From: Ustilaginoidea virens
Lineage: Eukaryota; Ascomycota; Sordariomycetes; Hypocreales; Clavicipitaceae
Assembly: GCF_000687475.1 (NCBI RefSeq)
Contig: NC_057319.1
Span: 930,001-994,000, forward strand
Length of the DNA: 64,000 nt
Reading direction: 5' to 3'
The notes below the pieces were generated by a model that had not been told where the DNA came from, searched no databases, and saw only the letters and a program-made list of their open reading frames with translations. The translations under genes were made by a program, and so were the position numbers. Numbering within the stretch: position 1 is the stretch's first letter; each line of letters starts with the position of its first letter. Shown one piece after another: positions 1 to 10,691 of the stretch.

Positions 1-666
1 GCCTCAGGAAATCCATCTGTAGGTACCGGCATGCGCCCCGAGCAGCAGCGGAATCTCACGCGCAACGCGGGCTCGTCGTCCGATGCAGCCTCCTCGGACT
101 CGCTTGCTGGACACACCATGTGGACCGTGGACCGTGGACCGTGGACCATGGGCCATGGGCCATGGACGCAAATGCAGCAGCTGCAAGCCCATATTTGTCA
201 ACAAGGCGGCATTTCCCTTGGGGGCTGAATGCGCGATTCGTATAACCCCCAGAAGCCCCAGCTCCGCTTGTTTCGTACGCCTCGTCGCTTGCAACATCAA
301 CAAGTCTGCAGCCGCGCCTCCATCTACAGTCGGCGGCCCTGTTGCCAGTGCCATTCTTGTCATTTGCTCACCTGGCAAACCCTCGGTTGCCAAGCAGTCA
401 TGACAGATTGATGATTCAGCCTGGCTCTCAAGACGCCCTCTGACGGCTGTTTCACTCCGTATTGCTTTGCTTCCTGCCATGCATAGTCGATCAAGCCTTG
501 CAAAGAGTACAACAGTCGTGAATCACCGTCGATTTTGGTCGGGATCCGTCCCAAACCTTCCCAAACGAGACAACGCCAGGCATCAACTTGCGGTGCCAGA
601 CAAAAAGCAAGCTGTCACGTCGTATCTTCCATCAGACTCTATCTTGTCTTGCAGCAATCGTAGAAC
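1..666. other. Left-edge non-coding region upstream of the carotenoid dioxygenase
   Basis: No supported gene. Positions 117-172 hold a short array of GTGGACC units passing into GGGCCAT units. A CTCCGTA motif lies at about 455-461. The stretch next to the ATG at 667 is the likely promoter and leader of the following gene. Confidence 0.6.
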
Positions 667-2476
667 ATGGCTACCAAGACGTCTAGCGTCATTCGTTGCG
701 CCGCCCATGATGAGCAGTCAGACGCGCAACAAGTTTTCGACGACTACATGAGCGCCCAATGGAAAAAATGGCCAAACGAAGGAGCTGTACGCATGACCAA
801 ACCCCCAGCCTCGGTTCCCGCGCGGGATTTGATGCATCTTTTTGCTGACGAAACACCAGTTTGACGCCCTGGAGGAGCAGCGTGGTCCTGTCGAGTTGAA
901 AGTCAAGGGATGCATTCCCTCATGGGCTGCCGGCTCACTGTACCGAACGGGGCCCGGTCAGTCCGCCGTGGAGAATACCTCCAGGGGAACTCATCGAGTA
1001 TCGCACTGGTTTGATGGCTTCGCTCGTACGCACAAGTTCGACATCATTCCACCAACCCCTGACAGCAAGCAATGCTCCGTGGTGTACTCTTCTCGCTGCC
1101 AATCCGAGGAGTTTATCCAAACCATCAAGAAGAAGGGATGGCGGGTCGACGTCTCTTTTGGGCAGAAACGGGATCCCTGCATCGGCATCTTTGCCAAGTT
1201 GATGAGTCTTTTTGTCCCCCGTCAAATCAACAACAACGTGGCCATAATACCGGACCTACCCGGACTAGGAAACGGCCAAGCCGCCGCCAAAAACAGCGGC
1301 GGCCATCGCAGCGCGCCAAGCAACGTGTACGCCAGCACAGACAACTCGATCCTGCAGAAGCTTGACCCAAACACGTTGGAGCCGTTGGGGAGGGCTACGC
1401 AGGCGGACCTCCACCCGGATCTCAAGGGCCTGCTGTCCTGCGCGCACGCGCAGAGAGACCCGGAGACGGGAGACGTGTTCAACTTTAACCTGGACCTGGG
1501 AAGAAGGGCCACCTACCGCATATTCCGCGTCAACGCGGACTCGGGAACGACTGATATCCTGGCCACTATTTCCGACCCCGACTTGCCCGCCGCCTACATC
1601 CACAGCTTGTTCTTGACGCAAAACTACGTCATTCTCTGCGTGCCAGCATCGCACTTCGCCTGGCGCGGCATCAAGATACTGTGGGAGCGCAACATCATCG
1701 ACGCCATCAAGCCGTTTGACAAGAGCCAGAGATGCAAGTGGCTGGTGGTTGACCGCCGTCGCGGCAGGGGGATCGTCGCCAGATTCTCCAGCCCCGCTTC
1801 CTTCTTCTTCCACTCGGTCAACGCCTTTGAGGAGACGGCAAAGGACGACGCGGGGAACGAGGCAACAAGCATCCACCTCGACTCCGTCACGTACCCAAAC
1901 ACGGACATTATGCACATGTTTTACTACGACGTGCTCATGAACCGCGACGAGGCCGCCACCAAGGCGCTGGTGGACAAGGGGATCTTTAGGCTGGCCAATG
2001 CCAGGCTGGTGCGGCACAAGTTTACCCTGCCGGCCTCGCCGGCCTGCCCGCAAAGCAGCGGCGAGGACGCCTACGCGCAGACCGCCCGAGAGGTGTTTTC
2101 CATTCCGGGCCCCCACTCGGGGGAGCTGCCGGTCATCAACGCGACGCGGGCCGGAAAGCCCTACAGGTACGTGTACGGCGTGTCCAGCAGGGGCAGGAGC
2201 ATCTTTATGGACTCGATAGTCAAGACGGACGTCGAGACGCGCGAGGCGCTGGTATGGAACGGGCCGGTAGGACACACGCCGGGGGAGCCTATTTTTGTGC
2301 CTCGGCCGGGCGGCGCGGAGGAGGACGACGGCGTGATCCTGAGCTTGGTGCTCGACGGTAGCGCGCAGACGTCGTATCTGCTGTGCTTGGATGCCCAAAC
2401 GTTTGGGGAGCTGGGCAGAGCGGAAACCGAGTTTGCCATTCCGCTTGGTCTGCACGGGTGCCATGTATCGCGATGA
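667..2476 (+). CDS. carT: Torulene/carotenoid cleavage dioxygenase (CAO-2/CarT-like)
   Basis: Two exons, 667-786 and 860-2476, give 578 residues. The 73-nt intron (GTACGC...ACCAG) joins KKWPNEGA to FDALEEQRGPVELKV, restoring the WPNEAGFD-type start of this family. The ATG at 667 is preferred because the exon-2 frame alone has only a TTG near its 5' end. The fold is the RPE65/carotenoid oxygenase beta-propeller. The four expected iron-binding histidines are visible at about 236 (CAHAQRD), 288 (YIHSLF), 358 (FFFHSVN) and 572 (GLHGCH). Family knowledge: CAO-2/CarT cleaves torulene to beta-apo-4'-carotenal on the way to neurosporaxanthin. The match to CAO-2/CarT rather than retinal-forming CarX rests on the N-terminal motif and overall similarity, so the substrate is inferred. 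No other carotenoid gene is present in the window. Confidence 0.9.
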
Positions 2477-2992
2477 CGGGGATGCGAAGCCGGAGCTGGG
2501 GAGTTGGTCCGTTGGCATGGAGCGGGCGGCATTTTAAGCAGCATTTTGACTCTTGACTTGCAAAGCGTACATGGCAAGAGCATCATGAGTCAACACTCGC
2601 GAGGGTATATAACACAAATGGTCCGCCTTTTTTTTTTTTTTTTTTTTTTAAATTATTTGTTTTATTTTATTTTATTATTTTTTTTTTCACACGTGAGCAA
2701 TGATGCTGCTTTTGATTAGATATAAGTTGTATATCTCGTGCGGGTCGTGCGGCCTATTCCCGCACCCGCTACTCCATAGTGCAAGGCTCCAGGCGCATCC
2801 GCCGGGGAAAAAGAAGGAAAGAGAAGAAGAGGCCGGGAACTGCAGCGGCAGCACGGCAAATCACGTAGCGGGAACAAGAAGCAAGAAGAGAAGAGAAGAT
2901 GAAGGACAAGGACAAGGACAGGGACAAGAAAAAGATGAAGAAGATGAAGAAGAAAGAGGACAAGAGATGAACAAGGGACACGGCGCAAAAAC
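2477..2992. other. Convergent intergenic region with T tract and purine-rich stretch
   Basis: Shared 3' region of the dioxygenase (+) and the membrane protein (-). It contains a run of about 22 T at 2628-2649, an AT-rich tail to about 2690, and a strongly purine-rich stretch at 2875-2970 made of GACAAG and AAGATG units. No gene is supported. Confidence 0.6.
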
Positions 2993-4071
2993 TCACAGCC
3001 ACCCCCTCCCCGCACTCAACCGCTTGTAGCTGCTCGCGCCGTCCACCACCGGCCGCGCCTTGGTGGCCCCCTCGGCGGCGTACTTGCCCCTCCACGGCCG
3101 CTCGGCCGCCTCGTCGAAGAAGTAGTGGTTCGCGGAGGGGGCGTAGGCCACGCGCCACGGGACGACCAGGTCCCTGCCGCGCGGGCCGCCGCCGCAGCTG
3201 CCCTTGATCTGCGCGCTCGGCGGCGAGTTGATGGCCAGGGCGAACAGGTTCTGCGGCTCCGTCAGGTCGGTGACGAGGCCGGGGCGGCGGAGCGTGTAGT
3301 ACAGGCAGCACAGGCTGAGGGCGGGGACGACGGCCAGCACGGCGTAGAAGAGCGTCTGCCAGGGGGCCGCGTGGCCCGACGTGTACTCCTGCGTGGTGAG
3401 GGTGGCGTTGAAGCGCTGGCGCGCCTCCGTCTTGAGCTGGTTGCCCGGCAGGGCAAAGTCCCACGAGTGGCGGAGCGGGGTGTTGACGGCGCCGAGGGCG
3501 AGGGCGGAGCCGCTGTACGCGGCGAGGGCCTCGGCCATGGAGGGCAGGTAGGGCAGCAGCCGGGGCTGGGTGAGGGCCAGCTGCGTGAGGATGCGGGCGT
3601 TGGCGGCGTTGTCGTTGTGGAAGCCGCCGTTGAGGTCCATCGACAGGCGCCAGATGTCTCCGATCCACTGGGGGGGGGGGGAAGGGGGAAGATGTCAGCT
3701 TTCAGAGAGGAAGAGGGCGGGGTTGATGGGGCGACGAACCTTCCAGTCGGTCGAGGGGGGCGGCCACTCCTGGTCCGCGGGGAATGAGCGGTGGTAGGCG
3801 TCCGGGTCGTCCGGGTCCTCGCAGTGCGCCGTCATGCTGATGCCCCGCGTGCCGGACATGTCGAGCCAGGTTGAGCAGAGGGGCGACACCCACGAGCGCA
3901 TCTGGCAGAGCGTATAGTTGGCCATGGCGCTGCTTTTGCCGAGGAGGTAGATGGAGTCTGAGTCGTGGACTGTCGAGTTGGCCACCATGTTGTAATCGCT
4001 GGGGTACTGGAGCATCTGACCGTCAATGATACAGTACAAACAACAAGCAGGGTTTGGACGAAAAAAAACAA

Positions 4072-4111
<40 letters not shown>

Positions 4112-6041
4112 GAGAGCAAGAGAAACCCACCAGGCTAAACACGGGTGGCCATCGGTTGTACGCCGGTCCCCAGCGGAAAATGTCATCCACCGCCGTCCGG
4201 TTGAGGTAGTCGGGCTCTCCGTCCTCGGTCACGTACGGCGGCACGCTGCGGGCCCAGCTGTCCGGCCCCGTCGTCTGGTTGCCGACGCCCGTCGGCCTGG
4301 TGTCGCTGTCCGGCCAGGCCGTGTACACCAGCGGCGCCAGCTCCTGGCGGTCCATGTTGACGCACAGCACGTTGACGGCCGGCGAGACGACGCCCGCGCG
4401 GATGGCGTACTCGCCCACGCCCGACAGCTCGTCGGGCTGCATGATGCGGTTGTCCCTGAGCCGGGCGGCGTCGTAGACGCCCGGGTGCGGCATGGCCATG
4501 GTGACGTTGTTGACGATGCGCCCGTGCAGCGCGTGGCCGGCCGTGACGTTGCCGTGCCGCGTCTCGATCCACGCCGCCGTCATGGTGGCGTTGTCGTAGA
4601 GCATGTTGGTGCCGGGGGGCCGGTCCGCCAGCCGCGTCGCGGCCGAGGTGCGGTTCTCGCGCGTCGCCGCCCACGTCGACATGAAGGACATGAGGTTGCG
4701 GTACGACTGGCCCGAGAACTGCACGCTCAGGCAGGCGTCCTGGTTGTCCTGGGTGCTGGCGGGGGCGGCCAGCAGGTCCGGGCAGACGGCCTTGACGTAG
4801 CCGACGTTGGCGTACGACGAGGCGAAGGCGCCCACCAGCTCTCGCCTCGCCCACCCCTGGAACTTGAGCTTGGGCGCGACCATGGCGTCCGAGGCGGTGG
4901 TGTAGAACATGGCGGCCAGCGACGCCGCCATGGTCAGCGCCCCCAGGAGGGTGCCGCCCGCGTAGGGCAGCGTCTCGAAGTGGGTGAAGAGCGATCCCGG
5001 CTGGATGACCCAGTTGCGCATCGTCATCTCGGCCAGCGTCAGGCCCCGCGAGCCGCGCGCAAAGGAGCGCCTGGTGAGCACCTGTCCCAGGCAGGCGATG
5101 ACGACCGTCACGAAGGAGAGTTCGATGGTCTTGGCCAGCAGCGCGGTGAGCAGCGTCGCCGTCGAGGGGGTCAGGAGGCCCTTGGAGGACAGCCGCTGCT
5201 TCCACCCAGGCTGCCTCAACGCCACGTAGAGCCAAAACAGGCTCATGACGCAAGAGTACGAGCACAAGAGGAAGAAGGCAATGTACGCGAAGCTGCTCCT
5301 CTTTTTCTGCACGTCGTGCTTGGACCAGCAGTAATCTGGGATTTCGCCTGAAAATCGGTCTCAGCCATGAGGCCAACCCACCACCACGCCACCACGCCAT
5401 CGTTGGGGGAGGGAAAACTGACCAAAGCGTGTGCGAAACACCTGGTCATCAAAGTCACCCGGTTCCGCATCCGGGCTGCCAGGAGAGGAAGAAGCCTGCG
5501 GTTTCGGCTCCGTCTCCGGGGACGGCGGAGCGGCATCGCGTGCGCGGCCCTCTTCCCCGGACGCTTGACGCTGCCAGGTCTCGTTCGTCCAGCTGGACGG
5601 ACTGGCCCACGTGAAGGATTTGAATCGCCTGGATATTCTCCGAAGCGGGCTCGCGGGGCTCGCGGGGCTGGCGGGACTGGCGGGACTGGCGGGACTGGCG
5701 GGATTGCCCAGCAGGTACTGCGTAGAGCCGGGCGGCGAGAACGGGTCCGAGGAGCAAGGGGATGATGCGGCATGCCGCGATTTGGAGCCGACGGCCACAC
5801 GACGTAGGGACGCCGCATCGCTCGCCCTGTTTTCCGGGTAAATGCCCAGGCTATCCGCCAAGGAGGCACGCTCTTGGGCCACGTCCCTGGCGTCATCGAG
5901 GTTGGCGGGCTCGTAATCGCGGCCGGGTTGGAAGGCGGTCCAGGAGGCGATGCCGGCTGCGCGACTTGCCGCTTCCGACACAGGAGGAGCAGAGAGCTCG
6001 TCGACGTCTGAAAAGTGCCGCAGAGGCGGGTCCCGAGGCAT
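2993..6041 (-). CDS. Large multi-pass membrane protein, fungal-specific, function unknown
   Basis: Four exons on the minus strand, 6041-5423, 5347-4131, 4015-3740 and 3667-2993, encode 928 residues. All junctions have GT/AG ends and keep frame; the first joins TRFG to EIPDYCWSKHD. The ATG at 6041 (MPRDPPLRHF) is used because the frame upstream has only a TTG. The N-terminal ~210 residues are hydrophilic and low-complexity, with a Pro-Ala-Ser tandem repeat. Hydrophobic spans follow (IAFFLLCSYSCVMSLFWLYV and two more), then a long segment with several N-glycosylation sequons that probably faces outside, then a last span (FYAVLAVVPALSLCCLYY) and a basic tail. Similar proteins are often auto-annotated 'mcm2 3 5 family' without a real MCM domain. 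The extracellular-loop model and cell-surface location are inference. Confidence 0.8.
4075..4107. repeat. (GA)n microsatellite inside intron 2 of the membrane-protein gene
   Basis: About 16 uninterrupted AG dinucleotides. On the coding strand this reads as a CT tract between the donor at 4130 and the acceptor at 4016, so it lies in the pyrimidine-rich part of the intron. Confidence 0.9.
5651..5706 (-). repeat. In-frame 9-bp tandem repeat encoding Pro-Ala-Ser units
   Basis: About six 9-bp units (GGCGGGACT-like on the plus strand) encode PASPAS-type repeats in the disordered N-terminus of the membrane protein. The 9-bp period keeps frame, so copy number can vary without disrupting the gene. 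Confidence 0.85.
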
Positions 6042-7565
6042 GGTAGCTGGTTTCAATACCGGGACTGGAGAAGGGGGGGCAAGCAGCCTTTCTGGCTTCC
6101 AACGACTTTGCGCAGGAGAAGCAAAGGCCGGGGCAGATTTGCAGAGGCGGGAAGCCCCCGGGCCTTAAATCCAAGGTTGGGAGCCGTATGGCGACAGCTC
6201 CCGCCGCCATGCGTATTTCAAAATCGGCACCTGCGCTGGGCCTTCACTGACGTCTTTGTTTGTTGACAAGCAAGCAAGCCGTGAAGAAGGCCCGGGACCA
6301 CGAGCGGCAGCCCAGCTCCGGCCAGCCTCTTGCATCTCCTCGGGCATGCGTTGCACAACAGCCAATATTTCCTCTGGGTTCCAGAGTTCCAGCGGCGAGG
6401 CCGCTTTGGCCCGGCTTGAGGCGAAGGCGCCATCAGCCATTGAGGCCCGGGAGGGGGGACTGCGGCTGCCGCAGATGGAGCGTTGCATGCGGCGGGCGTG
6501 GGAAGGGCAGGGCAGGGCAGGGCGGTGTGGTTCGCTGGGTTGTTGGTTGCGGCTTGGGGGGGGCTATAATTAGCAGGTGTGTTGTGTCGTGTTGTGTCGT
6601 GTTGTGTCGAGTTGTGTTGGCGTGCGGGTGAAAGAAGGAAGCAAGAAGGCGGACGGCGGAGACGAGGCGGGAAAATGAGGCGGCAGGAATTCACTGGATT
6701 GCGCAGAGGATGGCGGCGGGTTGTTGGTTTGGTCCAGTCAGTCAACTGCGTTGGTTATGTCTGGTTGCCTTGGCTGGGTCGTCCGCTGGTTTCAATGACT
6801 GGTCCGCTGCAGCAGTGCGGCAACGGACGGACCCCAGGGCCCACCAGCCCTGTTTGCCATCCCTCGCAGTGGATATGGGGGGGCGAGGGGGGGGGATCCT
6901 TGGGCACCAGAGTTGACCGTTGGGCGCGGCGTTGGCCCGTATGTATCGTATGCTGGTGCGAAGCCCGCTGCCTGCTCCAGCATCGCCAGCATCGCCAGCA
7001 TCTCAGCATCGCCCGCATCGCCCCGGAGGACATCATCACCATCAGCCGCACGCAAAAAGGCGCTCAACCCGGCTGTCACGCCCGTCCACAGGTCACCCAA
7101 AGCCGGAACAAGGCTGTAGCAAAGCACGCATTTTCTGACAGCCCGCGACGAATCCATCCCGCCAGCAGCAGCCACCCCCCGGTCATCACAACGATAGCTC
7201 GCATCATTAAGCTCGCATCATTAACTTGGGTACCTAGGTACCTTACCTAACCTAACATTCCAGATACCTAGGTACCTACCTGGTGCCAAAGGTCAACTAA
7301 GAGGTAAGGCAGTGAAAGAAAGCAATACGATGCGGAATTTCCCGCCATCAACTGCACGTGCCAGCACTGTGCCGCGTGCCGCCCCATGCCAGCGGGGCCC
7401 GCTAGACCAGATTCAGGGCGTGGTGGGGACTTGATCGGTTTCGCGCCGCGCTCGGAGACGACTTCATTTCTTGTTGAAACTTGATTTCATCGGATTCAGT
7501 CCGACAAACTCCCAGCCTGCTGCAGCAAGCAAACAACCCTCGTCGTGCCATGACATCGGCTGGCT
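6042..7565. other. Intergenic region, promoter side of the membrane-protein gene
   Basis: No convincing gene in 1.5 kb. It holds GGGCA units near 6504-6520, a TATAAT-like site at 6564-6569, a decamer array (GTTGTGTCGT) at 6581-6620, a short GCATC array near 6979-7020, and a block of TACCTAGGTACCT-type sequence at 7228-7282. Confidence 0.6.
6581..6620. repeat. 10-bp tandem repeat (GTTGTGTCGT), 4 copies
   Basis: Two exact copies, then GTTGTGTCGA and GTTGTGTTGG. The array lies about 550 bp upstream of the membrane-protein ATG, beside a TATAAT-like sequence. Confidence 0.85.
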
Positions 7566-10500
7566 TCATCTTCGCTCCACCGTGCCCCCGTCGGGCCTCC
7601 GCTTATCGCCCAAGATGCTCTCCTTGCGGTCCTTGACCTCCCCCGTCAACGTGGCGTCCTTTGCGCTGTCGTCCACGTCCAGCCCCTGCGTCCTCGCCTC
7701 GTCTGCGCCAGCATACGGGTTCGGCCGCACCACTCGAACCCTCACCGCGTCCTTGCCCGCGTCCTCCCCGTCCTCCCCGTCCTTTGACTGGTGGTAGACG
7801 CGCAGCCCGACAACCGCCACCGCGTTCCAGGGATCGCTCTCAAACTCGTCGGGCTCTCCGCCGGCCTCGCGCCCGCCCTCGACCTTGGCTTGGCTTGCGT
7901 CCAGCCGAGCGAGAAGTGCGCTCGCCCGAATGTCCATCTCCCTGTCCGAGTATTCCGACATGCTGTCGATGCTATCCTCCGCAAGCTCGTCCTCGCCCGG
8001 GGCTTCTTCCCATGCGCAGTGCTGACGTTGTTGACGTCTCTGACGGCGAGGGCTGCCGCTCTCGACAGGTCCTGCATTCTTGCCGGCATTGTCTTGAAGC
8101 CCCTCTCCGGATTGGTCCTCTGGCAAGGGTTGCTGCTGCTGCTGCTGCTGCTTTTCTTCACTGCTGAGCCCGCCTTTCGAAACGTCCTCTGCCTCCTGTT
8201 GGCCATTCCCCTCCGCGTCCCCCCCGCCTCTCTGCTTGGCTCGCCTCTTCCTCGCCCTGGCTCGACCTCGCTCGAGCTCCTTGCGCCTCATGTAGTAGGC
8301 CTTCTCTCTCTCCTCCTGCAGCTCCCTCTTCACCTTCTGCCTCCGCGCGTCCTCCACCCGTCTCCGGTACGCCTCCCTGGCGGCCTCCTCCTCGGCGGTT
8401 TCCACCACGGCGCCCTTGCTGTGCGCCAGGTCGTAGGCCAGCCCGATGCTGGCCAGCTTGCCGGGGTTATGCTTGGCATTCATCCGGACCACGTCCTCCA
8501 CCGGCAGGCGGCCGTGGTCGCGGCCCGCGTCGAACCTGATCCGCACGTCGTACTCGCCCTCGTCGAGCTCGAGCTCCACGCTGACGGACCGCCGCAGCCG
8601 CTGGTGTAGCTGGCTGCGCACCAGGTAATCCTCCCTGCCGGCCCTGTGCACGCGGAAGCTCAGCCGGAAATGGTACTGCCCCTGCAGCCCGCGAAAGTAC
8701 CGGTCGTCCAGCTGCGCGAGCACAACGACGACGCGCCCCGGCGCCCCGACCCCGACGGAGAAGTACGTGTCGTGGTAGCCAGCCAGCCAGGGCACGTGGA
8801 CCGTGGTCCAGGTCCGAGCCACCCGCCAGTTTCCTTCAAACAGGCGAGTCCGCTCAAAGGACTGGTACTTGCGGAGCAGGTCTTTGTACTCTATCCAAAA
8901 GTCGCCGTCGTCGCCGAACCGGTGCCCGAGCTTCTCGAGCCATTCCGGAGTCCACTCTTTCGAGCCGTCACCTGGCCCCAACGAAATGTTCGTCAGCCTT
9001 TCAGGGGGTGAATCAATCTCTCCAAGTCGTCTGGTTGCCCCCCCCCCCCCCCCCCCTCGCAAAAAGCGCGTCGACAATGAATTCAACTCACTCCAAGCGC
9101 CCTTCCACTCGCCCTTGCCCCAAGGGTTCTTCAGACGCACCAGACGCTTGCCATCCATTTCCACAACCTTTTGCACAGAGTACGAATGCAGCTCGATGAT
9201 GCCGCCTCGCTCACCCCACCCGGAGCCCCAGACTCCCGTGCCGCAGCTAAAGAGAAAGTCCCTGTTGGCGCTGACCAGCTCCTTCCAGAAGAGCTCCTTG
9301 TCCAGGATGTCGCTCGTGAAAATCTCCGACGTGATGCCGCCCGTCATGTCTTCGATGCCCTCTCCGCCGAAACCGCCTTCGATGGCGGCGAAATCCCCGT
9401 GAGCCTTGGCGTAGCACTTTTCCAGGAGCGGCAGCCATGTCTCCTGCTGGTGGGAGCACTGGGCAAAGTAGAGCGCACCGCTGTTGGACTGGTACGCTTT
9501 TCGGTACAGCTCCTCGGCGTTGACGCGCTCCAGCTCGTCGAAAAGAATGCGGTCGACCGCAGCTTCATCGTAGTCCGACTTTGTGAGGTAGAGCTGTCAA
9601 GAAGAGCGTCAGCAAACCCCCCTCCCCTCCCCTCCCCTCCCCCTTCCCTTCCCTTCCCTCCCCTCTTCTTTCTTTCACTCCCACCCCCGACGGAAGGAGT
9701 CAGTCAACTCACGAAATCGTCAACAATCTCCGAGATCCACTCCCCGTCGCGGTGGAACACAAAGCCGTACACGCCCACGTCCTGGTCGTGCGCCACGCAC
9801 AGCCGCTCAATGATTCCCTTCTTGTTGCTCAGCGTGCACAGGGCCGACAGGAACCAGCAGTCGCCGCTGTCCCTCCCCTGGCGCACGTCATTCGCCGTCG
9901 GCCCGTCGACGTAAAACGTGGGGTCGTCGAAAATGTCCGTCACGCGCTTCACGCCCCGCGGCTTGAAGGCGCTGCCGGGAGCGCACGCGGCCCCTCTCAG
10001 GTTGCGCAGAGACTCGAGGCAGTTGCGCGTGCCCGTCTTGAGATCGGCCTCGATGTCGAAGTGCGCGTCGCGGTACTTTTTGTTGACGCGGCGGCACTCC
10101 CTGACGATCTTGTCGACCTTGGCGCGGCACACGGCGGCGGCGGCGTCGTAGGATGCGGAGACCGGCTCGGCGCGGGCGACGGCATCAGCCGCCCGAGGGG
10201 GGGGCGTCTTCTCGCACGAGGCGGCCGCGGCGTCCGAGGCCACGGTGACGGAGCGCTGGAGGAGGTTCTTGACGAGCCGGTCACTCGGGATGACGGTCGT
10301 GGCTGCAGCATGATGTTGGAGAGGACGCCTTCTTCGACGGAACGCAAGGAGATTTTGCCTTACCTTTGCCGGGGTTCCTGCTCGTGAATCGGGCCCAAAA
10401 CTCGTCGATGGCTTCCTGCGGCGTGGTCTTGTTCTTGGGTTTCCCCGGAGGCGTCGTTTCCGCCAGCCGAAGATCAAACGGCTCCGCGACCGACCCAGCC

Positions 10501-10691
10501 CTGGTCCGAGATCTGACGACGTGGATTACCCTCTTGCGACGGCTGCGACTGCGACTGCGAGACCGACTGCGACTGCGAGAGCGGAAGCCGCACCCGCACG
10601 CGCATCCGCAGCCTCTGCCGCGCACACGGCACGTCGCCGGCGCAGGCATTTCCTCTCTCAACGACACGGGGGGCGCTTCGTCCCGTCCCAT
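7566..10691 (-). CDS. Calpain-family cysteine protease
   Basis: Four exons, 10691-10364, 10302-9713, 9593-9092 and 8971-7566, encode 941 residues. Junctions restore family sequence: RNPGK joins ATTVIP, and GAWS joins DGSKEWTPEW. The N-terminus carries an RS-dipeptide run. The papain-like core follows, with catalytic Cys about 258 (DSGDCWFLSAL), His about 442 (IIELHSYSV) and Asn about 462 (LKNPWGKGEW), so the triad is complete. A C2-like beta domain comes after it, then a basic, charged, partly coiled-coil tail with a poly-Gln run. Calpains are intracellular regulatory proteases that make limited cuts in substrates. This is not the Rim13/PalB type as far as I can judge, and its substrates are unknown. 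Intron 3 (9091-8972) contains a 19-nt G tract on the coding strand. Confidence 0.9.

Noticed and set aside
4..480. 158-codon open frame on the minus strand at the left edge
   Set aside because: Low-complexity content from the GTGGACC repeat, no domain and no splice context; more likely promoter DNA of the dioxygenase gene.
842..859. Start of the dioxygenase at the TTG near 842
   Set aside because: Not an ATG. The spliced model from ATG 667 restores the conserved WPNEGAFD sequence.
1265..2518. 417-codon minus-strand open frame
   Set aside because: Antisense shadow of the carotenoid dioxygenase; Arg/His/Gln-rich composition typical of GC-rich reverse frames.
4026..5351. 441-codon plus-strand open frame
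   Set aside because: Antisense to the membrane-protein exon, begins inside the GA microsatellite, with Arg/Gly/Val-biased composition.
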